Source: JACVRW01 sp035650215
GTDB lineage: Bacteria > Actinomycetota > Thermoleophilia > Solirubrobacterales > Thermoleophilaceae
Length of the DNA: 64,000 bases
Reading direction: 5' to 3'
Assembly (NCBI GenBank): GCA_035650215.1
Contig: DASRIC010000002.1
Span: 1 to 64,000 of the forward strand
Shown here: piece by piece, positions 38,501 to 46,747 of the stretch
How positions within the stretch are numbered: position 1 is the stretch's first letter
How the letters are laid out: each line of letters begins with the position of its first letter
Notes under the pieces: generated by a model
The model's input: only the letters and a program-made list of their open reading frames with translations
What the model was told of the DNA's origin: nothing
Databases searched by the model: none
Made by a program: the position numbers and the translations under genes

Positions 38501-40161
38501 TCCCGCGCGCCGACGCGCTCGCATCGCTCGAACGCGACTCGTTCGACGTCGTGGTGGTGGGCGGAGGCATCACCGGCGCCGGGGTGGCGCTCGACGCCGC
38601 ATCGCGCGGCTACAGCGTGGCGCTGGTCGAGCGGCGCGACTACGCGGCCGGCACCTCGAGCCGCTCGTCCAAGCTCGTGCACGGCGGGCTTCGCTACCTG
38701 CAGAACTTCGACCTCGGCCTGGTGCGCGAGGCGCTGCTCGAGCGCTCGCTGCTCGTGAAGCTCGCGCCCCACCTCGTCAAGCCGCTGCCGCTGCTCGTGC
38801 CGAGCTTCGACGGCAAGCGGCCGGCCCGGCTCACGGGCGTGGGGCTCAACATGTACGACGTGATGTCGTGGCGGCGAGGTCGCGACGGCGAGGAGGAGTG
38901 GAGCCCGGCCCGCCACCGCACGATCGGGGCCGCCGAGACGCTGGACCTCGTGCCCGCGCTCGCGGCGCGCGAGCCGACCGCCGCGTACCTCTTCTACGAC
39001 TGCCAGACCGACGACGCCCGGCTCGTGCTCACGGTGCTCGCCGAGGCGGAGCGCTTCGGGGCCGTATGCGCAAACCGCTGCGAGGTGACCGGCCTGTTCG
39101 AGCGCGGTGGGAGGGCGGCCGGGGTACTTGTCCGCGACGCGGTGGACGGAGGCGAGTTCGAGCTGAGCGGCGCCAACGTGGTCAACGCCACGGGCGTCTG
39201 GGCCGACCGCCTGCGCCCGGACGAGCTGTACGCCGAGGAGGAGGTGCCGCGCATCCGGCCGAGCCGCGGCACGCACGTCGTGTTGTCGCGCGCCGACCTG
39301 GCGGTGGACGCCGGGGTGATCGTGCCCGCGGCGGGGGGCCGCACCGTGTTCGTGCTGCCGTGGCTCGGCCGCACGCTCGTGGGCACGACCGACAACGACT
39401 ACGAGGGCGGGCTCGACCACATCCCGCCCTCGGGCGAGGACGTGGGCTACCTGCTGCACGCGCTCAACGGCTTCTTCGGGCTCTCGCTCGGGCCGCCGGA
39501 TCTCGCCGGGGCATACGCCGGCGTGCGCCCGCTGATCTCGACCGGCGACCCCAAGAAGTCCGTGGACATCTCCCGCAGGGCAGAGCTGTACGAGACGAGC
39601 TCGGGCCTCGTGACGATCACGGGCGGCAAGCTCACCACCTGGCGGCGCATGGCCAAGCTGGCGGTCGACCGGATCGTGGAGCGTGAGGGTCGCGAGGCGC
39701 CCTGCCGAACGGGGGAGATCCCCCTGGGTGAGCCGGTCGAGCCCGGCAGCTTGCCCGAGGTGGCGGGCGTCGACGACGAGAGCCGAGCCCATCTCGCCCG
39801 GCGCTACGGCCACGCGGCCCAGTTCGTGCTGCGGCTCGCCGGGGCCGCGCCGTCGCTTGCAGCGCGGATCAGCCCCGATCTGCCGGACATCGCAGCCGAG
39901 GCTGCCTACGCCGCCGGCCACGAGCAGGCCGGCTCGGTGGGCGATGTGCTGCTGCGGCGCACCCGCCTGGGGCTGCTCGATGCGCGCCGGCTGACCGCAC
40001 TTGGCGCGACCGGGCCGCGCGCCGTGGCGCTGGCGATGGCCACGGAACTCGCCTGGGACGAGCGGCGGGTCGAGGCCGAGGTCGAGGGCTGGAGCGAGCT
40101 CGCTCAGCTCGAGGGCCTCGTACCGGGGCAGAGGAGGCAGCGTGATCCTGCGGCTGCGTGA
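38497..40161 (+). CDS. glpD: FAD-dependent glycerol-3-phosphate dehydrogenase
   Basis: 554 aa, GTG start. Oxidises glycerol 3-phosphate to dihydroxyacetone phosphate at the membrane and passes electrons to quinone. FAD site VVVVGGGITGAGVALDAAS (18-36) and the family signature SSRSSKLVHGGLRYLQ. Substrate-site stretches are VNATGVWADRL, VLPWLGRTLVGTTDNDYEG, GVRPLIS and ITGGKLTTWRRMA. A full C-terminal helical domain is present. The adjacent FolP-like gene begins within its last 20 bp. Glycerol 3-phosphate could come from the secreted GDPD at 24696. Confidence 0.95.
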   Translation: MIPRADALASLERDSFDVVVVGGGITGAGVALDAASRGYSVALVERRDYAAGTSSRSSKLVHGGLRYLQNFDLGLVREALLERSLLVKLAPHLVKPLPLLVPSFDGKRPARLTGVGLNMYDVMSWRRGRDGEEEWSPARHRTIGAAETLDLVPALAAREPTAAYLFYDCQTDDARLVLTVLAEAERFGAVCANRCEVTGLFERGGRAAGVLVRDAVDGGEFELSGANVVNATGVWADRLRPDELYAEEEVPRIRPSRGTHVVLSRADLAVDAGVIVPAAGGRTVFVLPWLGRTLVGTTDNDYEGGLDHIPPSGEDVGYLLHALNGFFGLSLGPPDLAGAYAGVRPLISTGDPKKSVDISRRAELYETSSGLVTITGGKLTTWRRMAKLAVDRIVEREGREAPCRTGEIPLGEPVEPGSLPEVAGVDDESRAHLARRYGHAAQFVLRLAGAAPSLAARISPDLPDIAAEAAYAAGHEQAGSVGDVLLRRTRLGLLDARRLTALGATGPRAVALAMATELAWDERRVEAEVEGWSELAQLEGLVPGQRRQRDPAAA

Positions 40162-41017
40162 CCGCGAGCTCGACCTGAGCGAGCCGATGCTGATGGGGAT
40201 CGTGAACGCGACCCCGGACTCGTTCTCGGATCGCCAGGGCGCGAAGGACCTGGACGAGCTCACGCGGCTGGCCGAGGCACAGTTCGCCGACGGCGCCGCG
40301 ATCGTGGACGTGGGGGGCGAGTCCGGGCGCACCGACACCGAGGTCGTCTCGGTCGACGAGGAGATCGCGCGCGTGCGGCCGCTGGTGGAGCGTCTGGCGG
40401 CGGACGGCATGACCGTGTCGGTGGACACCTGGCGGGTGCCGGTGGCGCGCGCCGTGCTCGAGGCCGGGGCGGCGATGATCAACGACGTGAGCGGACTCTC
40501 CGACGAGCGGCTGGCCGCCGAGTGCGCCGCGGCCGGCGCCGCCCTCGTGATCACGCACACACGCGCGCGCCCGAAGGAGAAGCTGTTCCCGCCCTACGAC
40601 GACGTGGTGGCCGACGTGCTCGAGCTGCTCGCGGAGCGCGAGCAGGTGGCGCGCGCGCACGGCGTTGCCGGGGAGTCGATCGTGCTCGACCCCGGGATCG
40701 ACCTCGCCAAGACGCCCGCCGAGTCGGTGGAGCTGCTGCGCGAGCTGGACCGCCTCACGGCGCTCGGTCGCCCGCTGCTGGTGGCGGTCTCGCGCAAGGA
40801 CTTCCTCGGCGTGCTCACCGGCCGGCCGCCCGCCGCCCGCGACCCGGGCACGCTCGCCGCCGTGGGCGCGGCGCTCCGTCGCGGCGCGCGGATCCTGCGG
40901 GTGCACGACGTGGCGGCCGCTCGCGACTACCTGCGCGTGCACGCCGCGCTCGAGGGCGGGCGCGCACTGGAGCCCGAGCGGCGGCTCGAGGGCGACCTGA
41001 TGCGGGAGCGCGCATGA
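40142..41017 (+). CDS. Dihydropteroate synthase-family protein (divergent FolP)
   Basis: 291 aa, GTG 40142 with GAGGAGG upstream. TIM-barrel of the DHPS family: MGIVNATPDSFSD near the N-terminus, DVGGESGRTD (usually GGESTRPG), INDVSG, VVTHTRA (usually MHMRG), LDPGIDLAKT and VAVSRKDFLG. True FolP condenses p-aminobenzoate with hydroxymethyl-dihydropterin pyrophosphate. The altered STRPG and HMRG loops are at the sulfa/pABA and pterin sites, so the substrate may differ, as in FolP2-type paralogs. No other folate genes are adjacent. Confidence 0.8.
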   Translation: MILRLRDRELDLSEPMLMGIVNATPDSFSDRQGAKDLDELTRLAEAQFADGAAIVDVGGESGRTDTEVVSVDEEIARVRPLVERLAADGMTVSVDTWRVPVARAVLEAGAAMINDVSGLSDERLAAECAAAGAALVITHTRARPKEKLFPPYDDVVADVLELLAEREQVARAHGVAGESIVLDPGIDLAKTPAESVELLRELDRLTALGRPLLVAVSRKDFLGVLTGRPPAARDPGTLAAVGAALRRGARILRVHDVAAARDYLRVHAALEGGRALEPERRLEGDLMRERA

Positions 41018-41802
41018 GCACGATCACGATCGCCCAGCTGTCCGACCTCCACTGCGGCTCGCCGCACTTCGTGCCTACCCTGCTCGACCGGGCCATCGTT
41101 GAGGTGAACGAGCTCCGCCCCGACATCGTGATCGTCTCGGGCGATCTCACGGGCGACGGGCTGCGCGGCGAGTTCCAGCAGGCGGCGGACTATCTCGCCC
41201 GGCTCGACTGCGAGCGCCTGATCGTGATCCCCGGCAACCACGACTCGCGGAACGTCGGCTACGTGCACTTCGAAGAGCTCGTGGGCGAGCGCAGCTCGAC
41301 GCTTCACCACAACGGCCTTTCGATCGTGGCCGTCGACTCGACCGAGCCGGATCTCGACCACGGCGTGATCGGGCGCGGGCGCTACCCCTGGATCATCGAG
41401 CGCTTCGAGGAGCAGGAAGCCTTCCTGCGCATCTTCGTGCTCCACCATCACCTGCTGCCGGTGCCAGGAACGGGGCGCGAGCGCAACGTGGTGCACGACG
41501 CCGGCGACACGCTCGAGACACTTCAGCGCGCCGACGTGCACCTCGTGCTGTCCGGGCACAAGCACGTGTCGTACGCGTGGCGGCTCGAGAACCTGTTCGT
41601 GGTCAACGCCGGCACCGTGTCCACCACCCGCCTGCGGGGCAAGACGAAGCCCTGTTACAACCTGATCGAGGCGTCGCCCGAGCGGGTCACGGTGTTCCGC
41701 AAGTACCCCTTCCACGAGCAGGACGCGATCCTCTCGTTCGACCCCCGGACCTACGACTACGAGAAGGACCAGGGGCTTCTCGGCGAGACAGCCACCGGCT
41801 GA
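41014..41802 (+). CDS. Calcineurin-like metallophosphoesterase
   Basis: 262 aa, ATG overlapping the FolP-like stop. Two-metal phosphoesterase with all the motifs: AQLSDLHCG, IVSGDLTGDG, VIPGNHDSR, VLHHHLLP and LSGHKH. Length and pattern fit the cyclic-nucleotide/phospholipid phosphodiesterase-like class (CpdA/GpdQ-like). The glpD neighbour makes a glycerophosphodiester substrate conceivable, but this is only an inference. The last gene of the 37991-41802 run. Confidence 0.9.
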   Translation: MSTITIAQLSDLHCGSPHFVPTLLDRAIVEVNELRPDIVIVSGDLTGDGLRGEFQQAADYLARLDCERLIVIPGNHDSRNVGYVHFEELVGERSSTLHHNGLSIVAVDSTEPDLDHGVIGRGRYPWIIERFEEQEAFLRIFVLHHHLLPVPGTGRERNVVHDAGDTLETLQRADVHLVLSGHKHVSYAWRLENLFVVNAGTVSTTRLRGKTKPCYNLIEASPERVTVFRKYPFHEQDAILSFDPRTYDYEKDQGLLGETATG

Positions 41803-41891
41803 TCCCCGCACTTCTCGGCGAGTGCCGTAATTCGGTCCCCGCACCCCCGTTCGGGTCGATAGTGGACACGGACCTGAAGGAGGACCCCCCA

Positions 41892-43526
41892 ATGTTGGCT
41901 CGCACCCTCGCAGTGGCCGCCCTCGGCCTGGGCGCGCTCTTCGCCGCCGGCTCCGCGCAGGCGGCGCCCCCGATCGTCGTCGGCCAAGCCACGTTCGACG
42001 GAGCACCTGACATCGCCGTCGATCCAGGCGGCACGGCTCACATCGCCTGGAACGACAGCGCGCCCGCCATCGACGAGGTGCGCTACTGCCGGCTGGCACG
42101 AGGAGCCGGCGGGTGCGCCGACTCCGAGACCTTCGTCGGCATCCAGCCAGGCGATCAGGACAGCGTCCACGGGCGCGCGCACGTGTTCTTCTCCGCACCC
42201 AACGCCGTCACGGTCTTTCACCAGCGCGGCCTGACCGGAAGCGGTCACATGATGGCCAACCGCTCCACGGACGGCGGTCTGACCTTCGGTGCGCGCAACC
42301 GCACCGGGGTGTCCTTCTCGAACAGCGCCGCCCCCGACGAGGCGGTGTACGGCCCCGGCAACTCGATCACCGCGATCACCGAGGTCACGACCGCGGGCGT
42401 TTTCGTTCAGAACGGCAGCCCGCTCGACAACACGCCTTCCTTGGGCGAGGCCCAGCTGCTCAGCAGCGACAGCGGCGAGGACGCCTCGATCGGCATCGAC
42501 CCGGCCGACAACAAGCCGGTCGCCGTGTACGAGATCCAGAGCGATCCCGCCCAGCTGGCCTGGCGCAAGCTCGCCGGATCGCCCACCGAGGCGAACATCA
42601 ACACGCCGGCCCAGTGGGGTCCGCAGAACATCCTCTCGGCCGACCACATCTCCGCGGCCGACGGCACCGCCCTGGCCGGCGGGCCGAACGGGCTCTTCCT
42701 GTTCTTCCAGCAGCGCCAGCCAGATCGCGGCTGGGTCTCGAAGTTCACCGGCAGCGGCTGGACCGCGCCCGTGCTGATCAGCGACGGTCGCCCGTTCAAC
42801 CAGTACGACCTGCATCAGGACGCGAGCGGGCGCCTGCATGCGGTGTGGAACGCCTACAGCGACGAGCGGCTGCGCTACACGTGGTCCGACGACGGCGTGA
42901 ACTGGTCGGCCGCGGTGGACATCGCGCGCGGTGAGAGCTATCCCGATGTCAGGGTGGCCGCGGCGGCGGACCACCAGGGCTTCGCCGTCTGGAACCGGGG
43001 CGGCCCCGACGTGATGGCCGTGCCGCTCGAGGCCCTGCCCGAGCCGCCCGTGTCGCCCGACGTGCCGCCGCTGGACACCACCGCTCCTGCCGTGTCCGGC
43101 TTCGGCATCAGCGGCACGACGCTGCTGCCCGGCCAGGGCGCGAGCTTCGTGTTCAACGCGACCGAGGCCGGCACCGCGGTGCTCACGATCCAGAAGCGGG
43201 TCAAGGGCCTCAAGATGAAGAAGGGCGGGCGGCTGCGCTGCGTGCCACGCACGCGCAAGCTGCTGCGCCGGCTGCGCAGCTCGGTCGACTCCGCCGTGGC
43301 CTACCGGCGGCTGCTGCGCAAGCGGCGCTGCAAGGTCTACAAGGGGATCGGGCGCATCCGCCAGGCGGTCGGCGCCGGCACCAACACGATCGTCTTCAAC
43401 GGCCGCATCGCGGGCCGCAAGCTCGGCCCGGGCCGCTACCGGGCGCTCCTGAAGCTCACCGACCTGACGGGCAACGTCTCGCGCACCGAGGTCGTGCGCT
43501 TCCGGGTGCTGCGGCGCCGCCGCTGA
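41892..43526 (+). CDS. Secreted sialidase-fold-like propeller protein with basic C-terminal domain
   Basis: 544 aa, ATG with AAGGAGGA upstream. Signal peptide to about 24 (GSAQA-APP). Residues 25-370 contain repeated blades with phrases such as PDIAVDPGGTAHIAWNDSA, MMANRSTDGGLTFGARNRTG, QDASGRLHAVWNAYSD and YTWSDDGVNWSAAV, the Asp-box-like pattern of sialidase/BNR folds. No catalytic set can be assigned. A Pro-rich linker is followed by a C-terminal 150-residue beta domain rich in Lys/Arg with a Cys pair, ending in DLTGNVSRTEVVRFRV. This tail resembles domains on other secreted proteins here (29722 gene). Extracellular, function unknown. Confidence 0.82.
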   Translation: MLARTLAVAALGLGALFAAGSAQAAPPIVVGQATFDGAPDIAVDPGGTAHIAWNDSAPAIDEVRYCRLARGAGGCADSETFVGIQPGDQDSVHGRAHVFFSAPNAVTVFHQRGLTGSGHMMANRSTDGGLTFGARNRTGVSFSNSAAPDEAVYGPGNSITAITEVTTAGVFVQNGSPLDNTPSLGEAQLLSSDSGEDASIGIDPADNKPVAVYEIQSDPAQLAWRKLAGSPTEANINTPAQWGPQNILSADHISAADGTALAGGPNGLFLFFQQRQPDRGWVSKFTGSGWTAPVLISDGRPFNQYDLHQDASGRLHAVWNAYSDERLRYTWSDDGVNWSAAVDIARGESYPDVRVAAAADHQGFAVWNRGGPDVMAVPLEALPEPPVSPDVPPLDTTAPAVSGFGISGTTLLPGQGASFVFNATEAGTAVLTIQKRVKGLKMKKGGRLRCVPRTRKLLRRLRSSVDSAVAYRRLLRKRRCKVYKGIGRIRQAVGAGTNTIVFNGRIAGRKLGPGRYRALLKLTDLTGNVSRTEVVRFRVLRRRR

Positions 43527-43532
43527 GCGTGC

Positions 43533-43568
43533 GGCGGGCGCGGCGGCGACAATGCCGCCGTGCCCGCC
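43533..43568 (+). promoter_or_regulatory. 15-bp hairpin covering the next start codon
   Basis: GGCGGGC-G-CGGCGGC (43533-43547) pairs with GCCGCCG-T-GCCCGCC (43554-43568), 15 bp with one G-U and a 6-nt loop. Its right arm contains the GTG start (43560-43562) of the cDPG synthetase-like gene. It may terminate the upstream transcript, hide the start codon, or both. Confidence 0.6.
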
Positions 43569-44741
43569 ATCGCGCTCATCGACGGGGAGCACCATCCCGC
43601 CGCGGTCCGGGACGCCCTCGCCGGCCTCGAGCTGGCGGGGGTGATCTTCTGCGGCGGTGAGGAGAAGCTGCCGCCGGGGCCGCTCGAGGAGCACTACGGG
43701 CTGCCGGTCGAGACCGATCCGGAGCCCGCCCTGCGGCGGCTCGCGCCCGCGGCTGACGCCGTGCTCGACCTGGCCGACGAGCCGGTCCTTCCCGCGTCGG
43801 CCAAGTTGCGGGTGGCGGCGCTGGCGCTCTCGCTCGGCCTGCGCTACGAGGCGCCCGGCGTGCTGCTGGAGCCGCCGCGCTATGAGCCGGTGGCCTTCGC
43901 GGGCCCCAAGCTCGCCGTGATCGGCACCGGCAAGCGCACCGGCAAGACGGCCGTGGCCGGGCACTGGGCCCGGCTGCTCGACGAGCTGGGCGCCGATCCG
44001 GTGGTGGTCTGCATGGGTCGCGGCGGGCCCGCCAAGCCGCAGCTGGCCGGGGCGGACACCGATCTCGAAGGGTTGCTTCGGATCGCGGACGCCGGCGGCC
44101 ACGCGGCGTCCGACTTTCTCGAGGACGCGGTGGTGGCCGGGGTGCGCACGGTCGGCTGCCGGCGCGTGGGCGGGGGGTTCGCGGGCGCCCCGGCCGAGTC
44201 GAACGTGCCCGCCGGCGCCGCGCTCGCCGCCTCGCTCGAGCCGGGCGCGCTCGTGTTCGAGGGCTCCGGCGCGTGCGTGCCGCCGGTGGAGGTGGACCGC
44301 ACCGTGTGCGTGCTCGGCGCGGGCGCGCCCGAGCCGTTCGCTGAGTACCGCGTGGCGCGCGCCCAGCTCGTGCTGGCGGCGCCGGGAGCGCAGGCGCCCC
44401 CGGCCGACGCGCTCCCGTTCGAGCTGCGCCCCGAGCCGCTCGAGCCGCTGCCGGACGGCGCTCGGGTGGCGCTGTTCACCACCGGCGCGCCGTCCGTTGC
44501 CGGAGTGGAGCCGCGCGTCTCGTCGACCAACCTCGCCCGCCGCGGCGCGCTGGCGGCGGACCTCGAGCGCGCCGGCCGGGAGGGCTGCGAGGTGTACCTC
44601 ACCGAGCTCAAGGCAGCCGCAATCGACACGGTGGCGAGGCACGCCCGCCGGGCCGGTGCGCGCGTGGTGTTCGTGCGCAACCGCCCGGCGGGCGACGGGC
44701 TCGACGACGCGCTCGTCAACCTGTATCGCGATGCCGGCTGA
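43560..44741 (+). CDS. Cyclic 2,3-diphosphoglycerate synthetase-like protein
   Basis: 393 aa, GTG start within a hairpin. The P-loop region VIGTGKRTGKTAVAGHWARLL (from about 120) is followed by VVVCMGRGGPAKPQ, then DFLEDAVVAGVRTVGCRRVGGGFAGAP, FEGSGACVPPV and TNLARRGALAAD. This arrangement matches the archaeal cDPG synthetase family, which closes 2,3-diphosphoglycerate into the cyclic compound with ATP. The following gene, overlapping by 11 bp, is a 2-phosphoglycerate kinase-like protein that would make the precursor, so the pair is a self-consistent pathway. cDPG is a known thermoprotectant/phosphate store in some methanogens; in bacteria its role is open. Confidence 0.85.
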   Translation: MPAIALIDGEHHPAAVRDALAGLELAGVIFCGGEEKLPPGPLEEHYGLPVETDPEPALRRLAPAADAVLDLADEPVLPASAKLRVAALALSLGLRYEAPGVLLEPPRYEPVAFAGPKLAVIGTGKRTGKTAVAGHWARLLDELGADPVVVCMGRGGPAKPQLAGADTDLEGLLRIADAGGHAASDFLEDAVVAGVRTVGCRRVGGGFAGAPAESNVPAGAALAASLEPGALVFEGSGACVPPVEVDRTVCVLGAGAPEPFAEYRVARAQLVLAAPGAQAPPADALPFELRPEPLEPLPDGARVALFTTGAPSVAGVEPRVSSTNLARRGALAADLERAGREGCEVYLTELKAAAIDTVARHARRAGARVVFVRNRPAGDGLDDALVNLYRDAG

Positions 44742-45576
44742 GACGATCGTCGTCCACAAGGGGCGCGGGTTGCCCTACTCGAAGGGGCTGATGGCGCAGT
44801 CGCTGTCGGCCACGGGGATCGGCCTCGAGCGGGCCTTCGAGCTCGCACGCCTGATCGAGGCCCGGCTCGCCAGCCGTGGCGACGACGAGATCGACACCGC
44901 GGCGCTCCAGGCGCTTGCCGAGGAAGTGCTGGTGGCCGAGGAGGGCGCGCCGGCGCTGCGCCGCTACCGCGGCTGGCGGCGGCTCGACCGGCTTGACCGC
45001 CCGCTCGTGGTCCTGATCGGCGGCACCACCGGCGTCGGCAAGTCGACGCTCGCCAGCATGCTCGCCGCCCGCCTCGGCGTGAACCGGGTGATCGCCACCG
45101 ACGTGATCCGCCAGGTGCTGAGGGCGTTCTTCACCAGCGAGGCGATGCCGACCGTGCACCACTCCGCGTTCGAGGCCGGCGGCATCAGCGGCTACCGCGA
45201 CCAGGCCGAGCGGGTGGGCACCGGCATCGCCGCCATCGTCGAGCGTGCCGCCAACGAGGCCAAGCCGGTGGTGGTGGAGGGCGTGCACGTGGTGCCCGGT
45301 GGCGTTCACCCGCGCGTCCGCGAGCGCTGCGTGCTCGTGGAGGCGCTCGTGGTGGTGGAGGACCCCGAGCTGCACATGGGCCACTTCTCCCACCGTCCGG
45401 GCACCCGCCCGGCGGAGCGCTACCTGGCGCGCTTCGAGGACATCCGGCGCCTGCAGGACCACCTCTGGGACCGGGCGCGCTCGGAGGGGGTGGTGGTCAT
45501 CGACAACGACAGCGTCGACGGCACGCTCGCCCGGTTGATGGAGCTGGTGCTGGACGCCGTCGAGGAGGACCGCTAG
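44731..45576 (+). CDS. 2-phosphoglycerate kinase-like protein with ATP-cone
   Basis: 281 aa, ATG 44731 inside the end of the previous gene. Residues 1-85 are ATP-cone-like (VVHKGRGLPYSKGLMAQSLS ... DTAALQALAEEVL). The kinase domain has a P-loop GGTTGVGKST (97-106), then RVIATDVIRQVLRAFF, VVVEGVHVVPG and a lid-like arginine-rich RPGTRPAERYLARFEDIR. This order is that of archaeal 2-phosphoglycerate kinases, which phosphorylate 2-phosphoglycerate to 2,3-diphosphoglycerate. It probably acts immediately before the cDPG synthetase-like enzyme. Confidence 0.87.
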   Translation: MPAETIVVHKGRGLPYSKGLMAQSLSATGIGLERAFELARLIEARLASRGDDEIDTAALQALAEEVLVAEEGAPALRRYRGWRRLDRLDRPLVVLIGGTTGVGKSTLASMLAARLGVNRVIATDVIRQVLRAFFTSEAMPTVHHSAFEAGGISGYRDQAERVGTGIAAIVERAANEAKPVVVEGVHVVPGGVHPRVRERCVLVEALVVVEDPELHMGHFSHRPGTRPAERYLARFEDIRRLQDHLWDRARSEGVVVIDNDSVDGTLARLMELVLDAVEEDR

Positions 45577-45613
45577 TGGCGGCTGCAAGCACTAGTAGGG
45601 TTCGGCGCCGCCC

Positions 45614-46747
45614 ATGACCGTCCTGAAGAGAGAAGAGCTCGAGGGAAGTCCGCTTGCCGACCTCCACGCGATCGCGTCGGAGCTCGGCCTCGAGGGCTTT
45701 CGCACGAAGCGCAAGGCCGAGTTGATCGCCGCCATCCTCGACGCCACCGGCGACGACGCCGACGCCGAGGAAACGTCCGAGGACACCTCGGAGGACACGT
45801 CCGAGGAGACGTCGGAGGACACCTCCGAGGACACATCGGAAGACACGTCCGAGGGCACGTCCGAGGACACCTCGGAGGGCACCTCCGAGGACGAGGAGCC
45901 CGAGGAGCCGAAGCAGGAGCAGCCCGAGCGCGAGGAGGAGATCGCGAGCGGCGTGCTCGACATCCTCGCCAACGGCAGCGGCTTCGTGCGCGTGGACCCG
46001 GCCGGCCAGTCGCGCGACGACGTGTACGTCTCGCCCGCCCAGATCCGCCGCTGCGAGCTCCGCGCCGGCGACGAGGTGAGCGGGCCGGTGCGCCCGCCGC
46101 GCCGCAACGAGCGCCATCCGTCGCTCGTGCGCGTGGCGACCGTGAACGGGGGGGACGCCGAGCCGCCCGAGGAGCGCCCCTGGTTCGGGGAGCTCACCGC
46201 GGTCTTCCCGTCGGCCCGCCTGTCAGCCCCGGCCGCAATCGCCGAGGTGCCGTTCGGGCGCGGCTCACGGGTTGCGATCTCCGGACCGCCCGGAGCGGGC
46301 GCCACCACCCTGCTGCGCGAGCTGGCCGCCGAGCTGGGCCGCGATGCGGAGCTGGGCGCGCTCGTGGTGCTGGCGGGAGTGAGGCCCGAGGAGCTGGCCG
46401 ACTGGCAGGCGATCGAGGGCGTGGCCGCGGTCGGCGGCAGCTTCGACCGCTCGGCCGACGCCCAGGCGCAGGCCGCCGAGCTGGCGATCGAGCGCGCCAA
46501 GCGCCGCGTCGAGCGCGGCGGTCACGCGGTGGTGCTCGTGGACTCCCTCGGCGCTCTCCCGGCCGGGGCCCGCCGCCGTGTGTTCGGCGCCGCGCGCGCC
46601 ACCCAGGAGGGCGGGACGCTCACCGTGGTCGCGGCGACGGGCGATGCGCCGGAGGCGCTGCGCTGGGCAACCACCCGGATCGTGCTCGAGCCGGGTGGCC
46701 GGGTGGGCGCCGAGAGCGGAGCCCTGCGCGCCGACGCCCTTACTTGA
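45614..46747 (+). CDS. Rho-like protein lacking the Walker A lysine
   Basis: 377 aa. Residues 9-44 are a SAP-like Rho N-domain (LADLHAIASELGLEGFRTKRK). Residues 53-93 are acidic T-S-E-D repeats. Residues 110-180 match the Rho RNA-binding OB fold (SGVLDILANGSGFVRVD, DDVYVSPAQIRRCELRAGDE). Residues 190-377 are a shortened RecA-like domain with GPPGAGATT (224-232), where Ala230 replaces the catalytic lysine, and VVLVDSLGALPAGARRRVFG, AARATQEGGTLTVVAATG. The C-terminal end of normal Rho is missing. It probably binds RNA but cannot hydrolyse ATP. A genuine rho would be expected elsewhere. Confidence 0.82.
   Translation: MTVLKREELEGSPLADLHAIASELGLEGFRTKRKAELIAAILDATGDDADAEETSEDTSEDTSEETSEDTSEDTSEDTSEGTSEDTSEGTSEDEEPEEPKQEQPEREEEIASGVLDILANGSGFVRVDPAGQSRDDVYVSPAQIRRCELRAGDEVSGPVRPPRRNERHPSLVRVATVNGGDAEPPEERPWFGELTAVFPSARLSAPAAIAEVPFGRGSRVAISGPPGAGATTLLRELAAELGRDAELGALVVLAGVRPEELADWQAIEGVAAVGGSFDRSADAQAQAAELAIERAKRRVERGGHAVVLVDSLGALPAGARRRVFGAARATQEGGTLTVVAATGDAPEALRWATTRIVLEPGGRVGAESGALRADALT
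45770..45892 (+). repeat. In-frame tandem repeat encoding T-S-E-D units
   Basis: About ten units of 12 nt (consensus near GAGGACACCTCG, variants GAGGACACGTCC and GAGGGCACGTCC) encode Thr-Ser-Glu-Asp/Glu/Gly repeats in the Rho-like protein. The copies differ mostly at third positions. Probably a disordered acidic linker that varies in length between strains. Confidence 0.85.

Noticed and set aside
41757..44759. 1000-aa open frame antisense to the secreted and cDPG genes
   Set aside because: Low-complexity composition mirrored from the real genes; spans two genes and their gap.
45573..45595. CTAGTG/CACTAG inverted repeat at the end of the kinase gene
   Set aside because: Only 6 bp with an 11-nt loop; expected by chance and not terminator-like.
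45770..45892. Regularly spaced repeats, CRISPR-like at first sight
   Set aside because: Units of 12 nt without spacers, in frame inside a coding gene, encoding T-S-E-D.
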